Assembly: GCF_004000215.1 (NCBI RefSeq)
Contig: NZ_RBVY01000007.1
Coordinates: 186,001-250,000 of the forward strand
Direction: 5' to 3'
Length of the DNA: 64,000 nt
Source of the DNA: Nitratireductor alexandrii
Lineage (GTDB): Bacteria; Pseudomonadota; Alphaproteobacteria; Rhizobiales; Rhizobiaceae
Below are positions 63,780-64,000 of this stretch, one piece after another (position 1 is the stretch's first letter; each line of letters begins with the position of its first letter). Made by a program: the position numbers and the translations under genes. The notes under the pieces were generated by a model. It saw only the letters and a list, made by a program, of their open reading frames with translations, was not told the origin of the DNA and searched no databases.

Positions 63780-64000
63780 GCTGTTTGATCGCGCCTCATT
63801 TTTCTTGTTCGTTTTGCGTCGCCGCCGATAATCGGTGACACCCTGTGTGACGTGCGCGTTTATGGTGCGAACCTAGTGGTTCGGCGAGAAAACCGCATCC
63901 GGATTATCCAATTTTTCCCCAATTGATCGCGATTATTGCCAAAATAGTTGATAATTTATGTGACGATCTGCAACCGGCGACCGTGTCGGAGCCGCGGGCC
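63780..64000. other. Upstream region of the second LuxR gene with a palindrome and AT-rich tract
   Basis: CGAACC-TAGT-GGTTCG (63868-63883) is a perfect 16-base inverted repeat with a four-base loop. About 63890-63965 is notably AT-rich, unlike the rest of the window, and could carry the promoter. No gene is seen to the window end. Confidence 0.45.

Overview
The window is a high-GC chromosomal segment from an alphaproteobacterium, almost certainly of the order Hyphomicrobiales (Rhizobiales). Supporting signs are the fbcF/petA-cytochrome b-cytochrome c1 operon next to apt, the DUF1285-CoA pyrophosphatase-CCA-transferase trio divergent from a MoxR/DUF58/DUF4159 operon, BA14K, DUF1127 and DUF6665 proteins, a UvrB with a long N-terminal extension, and the NAGGN osmolyte operon. 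Gene density is high, GTG and TTG starts are common, and operons are tightly overlapped. I see no rRNA, tRNA, insertion sequence, prophage or CRISPR array. Species cannot be named from this evidence.

Layout. 1-4.7 kb: the membrane part of a truncated adenylate/guanylate cyclase, a tail-anchored hypothetical protein, a metallophosphoesterase, a Nudix hydrolase, glutathionyl-hydroquinone reductase and a GNAT enzyme. 4.7-11.6 kb: a leftward MoxR-DUF58-DUF4159-vWA membrane-protein operon. 11.7-14.2 kb: DUF1285, NudL-type Nudix and cca. 14.3-16.4 kb: DUF1059 protein, hemF, a small hypothetical and trmL. 17.0-20.8 kb: two half-size ABC exporters, probably one heterodimer. 20.8-24.8 kb: DUF6665 protein, cytochrome bc1 complex, terminator, apt. 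24.9-30 kb: HD phosphohydrolase, two MaoC-like proteins, a membrane protein, ychF, pth and rplY. 30-33.6 kb: cupin, DUF1127 microprotein divergent from a LysR regulator, chromate transporter. 33.6-41 kb: prs, lipoprotein, M24 protein, pgeF, MidA-like methyltransferase, lgt, ubiK, YbjN, csaA. 41.2-46.5 kb: a MarR regulator divergent from the three-gene N-acetylglutaminylglutamine amide (NAGGN) operon. 46.5-47.6 kb: RES/Xre toxin-antitoxin module. 47.7-51.5 kb: MarR-OmpR-EnvZ regulatory operon divergent from a branched-chain aminotransferase. 51.6-55 kb: small and secreted proteins, MBL-fold hydrolase, cspA. 55-61.4 kb: uvrB, GNAT, sixA, a periplasmic protein and an endonuclease/exonuclease/phosphatase protein. 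61.4-64 kb: a 635-base gene-free stretch with strong inverted repeats, then two tandem LuxR-family regulators.

The most interesting signals are regulatory. The LysR/DUF1127 pair has a heat-shock-like promoter and a C/U-rich 3' UTR ending in a textbook terminator (candidate 3'-derived sRNA). The RES/Xre module has two matching inverted repeats 22 bp apart over its promoter. A 23-bp inverted repeat lies between the MarR gene and the aminotransferase, overlapping the latter's -35 box. Several leader-like short ORFs sit beside alternative hairpins. Two neighbouring LuxR proteins share near-identical DNA-binding regions but depart from the usual acyl-homoserine-lactone pocket residues. Protein functions were assigned by recognising families; no database search was run.
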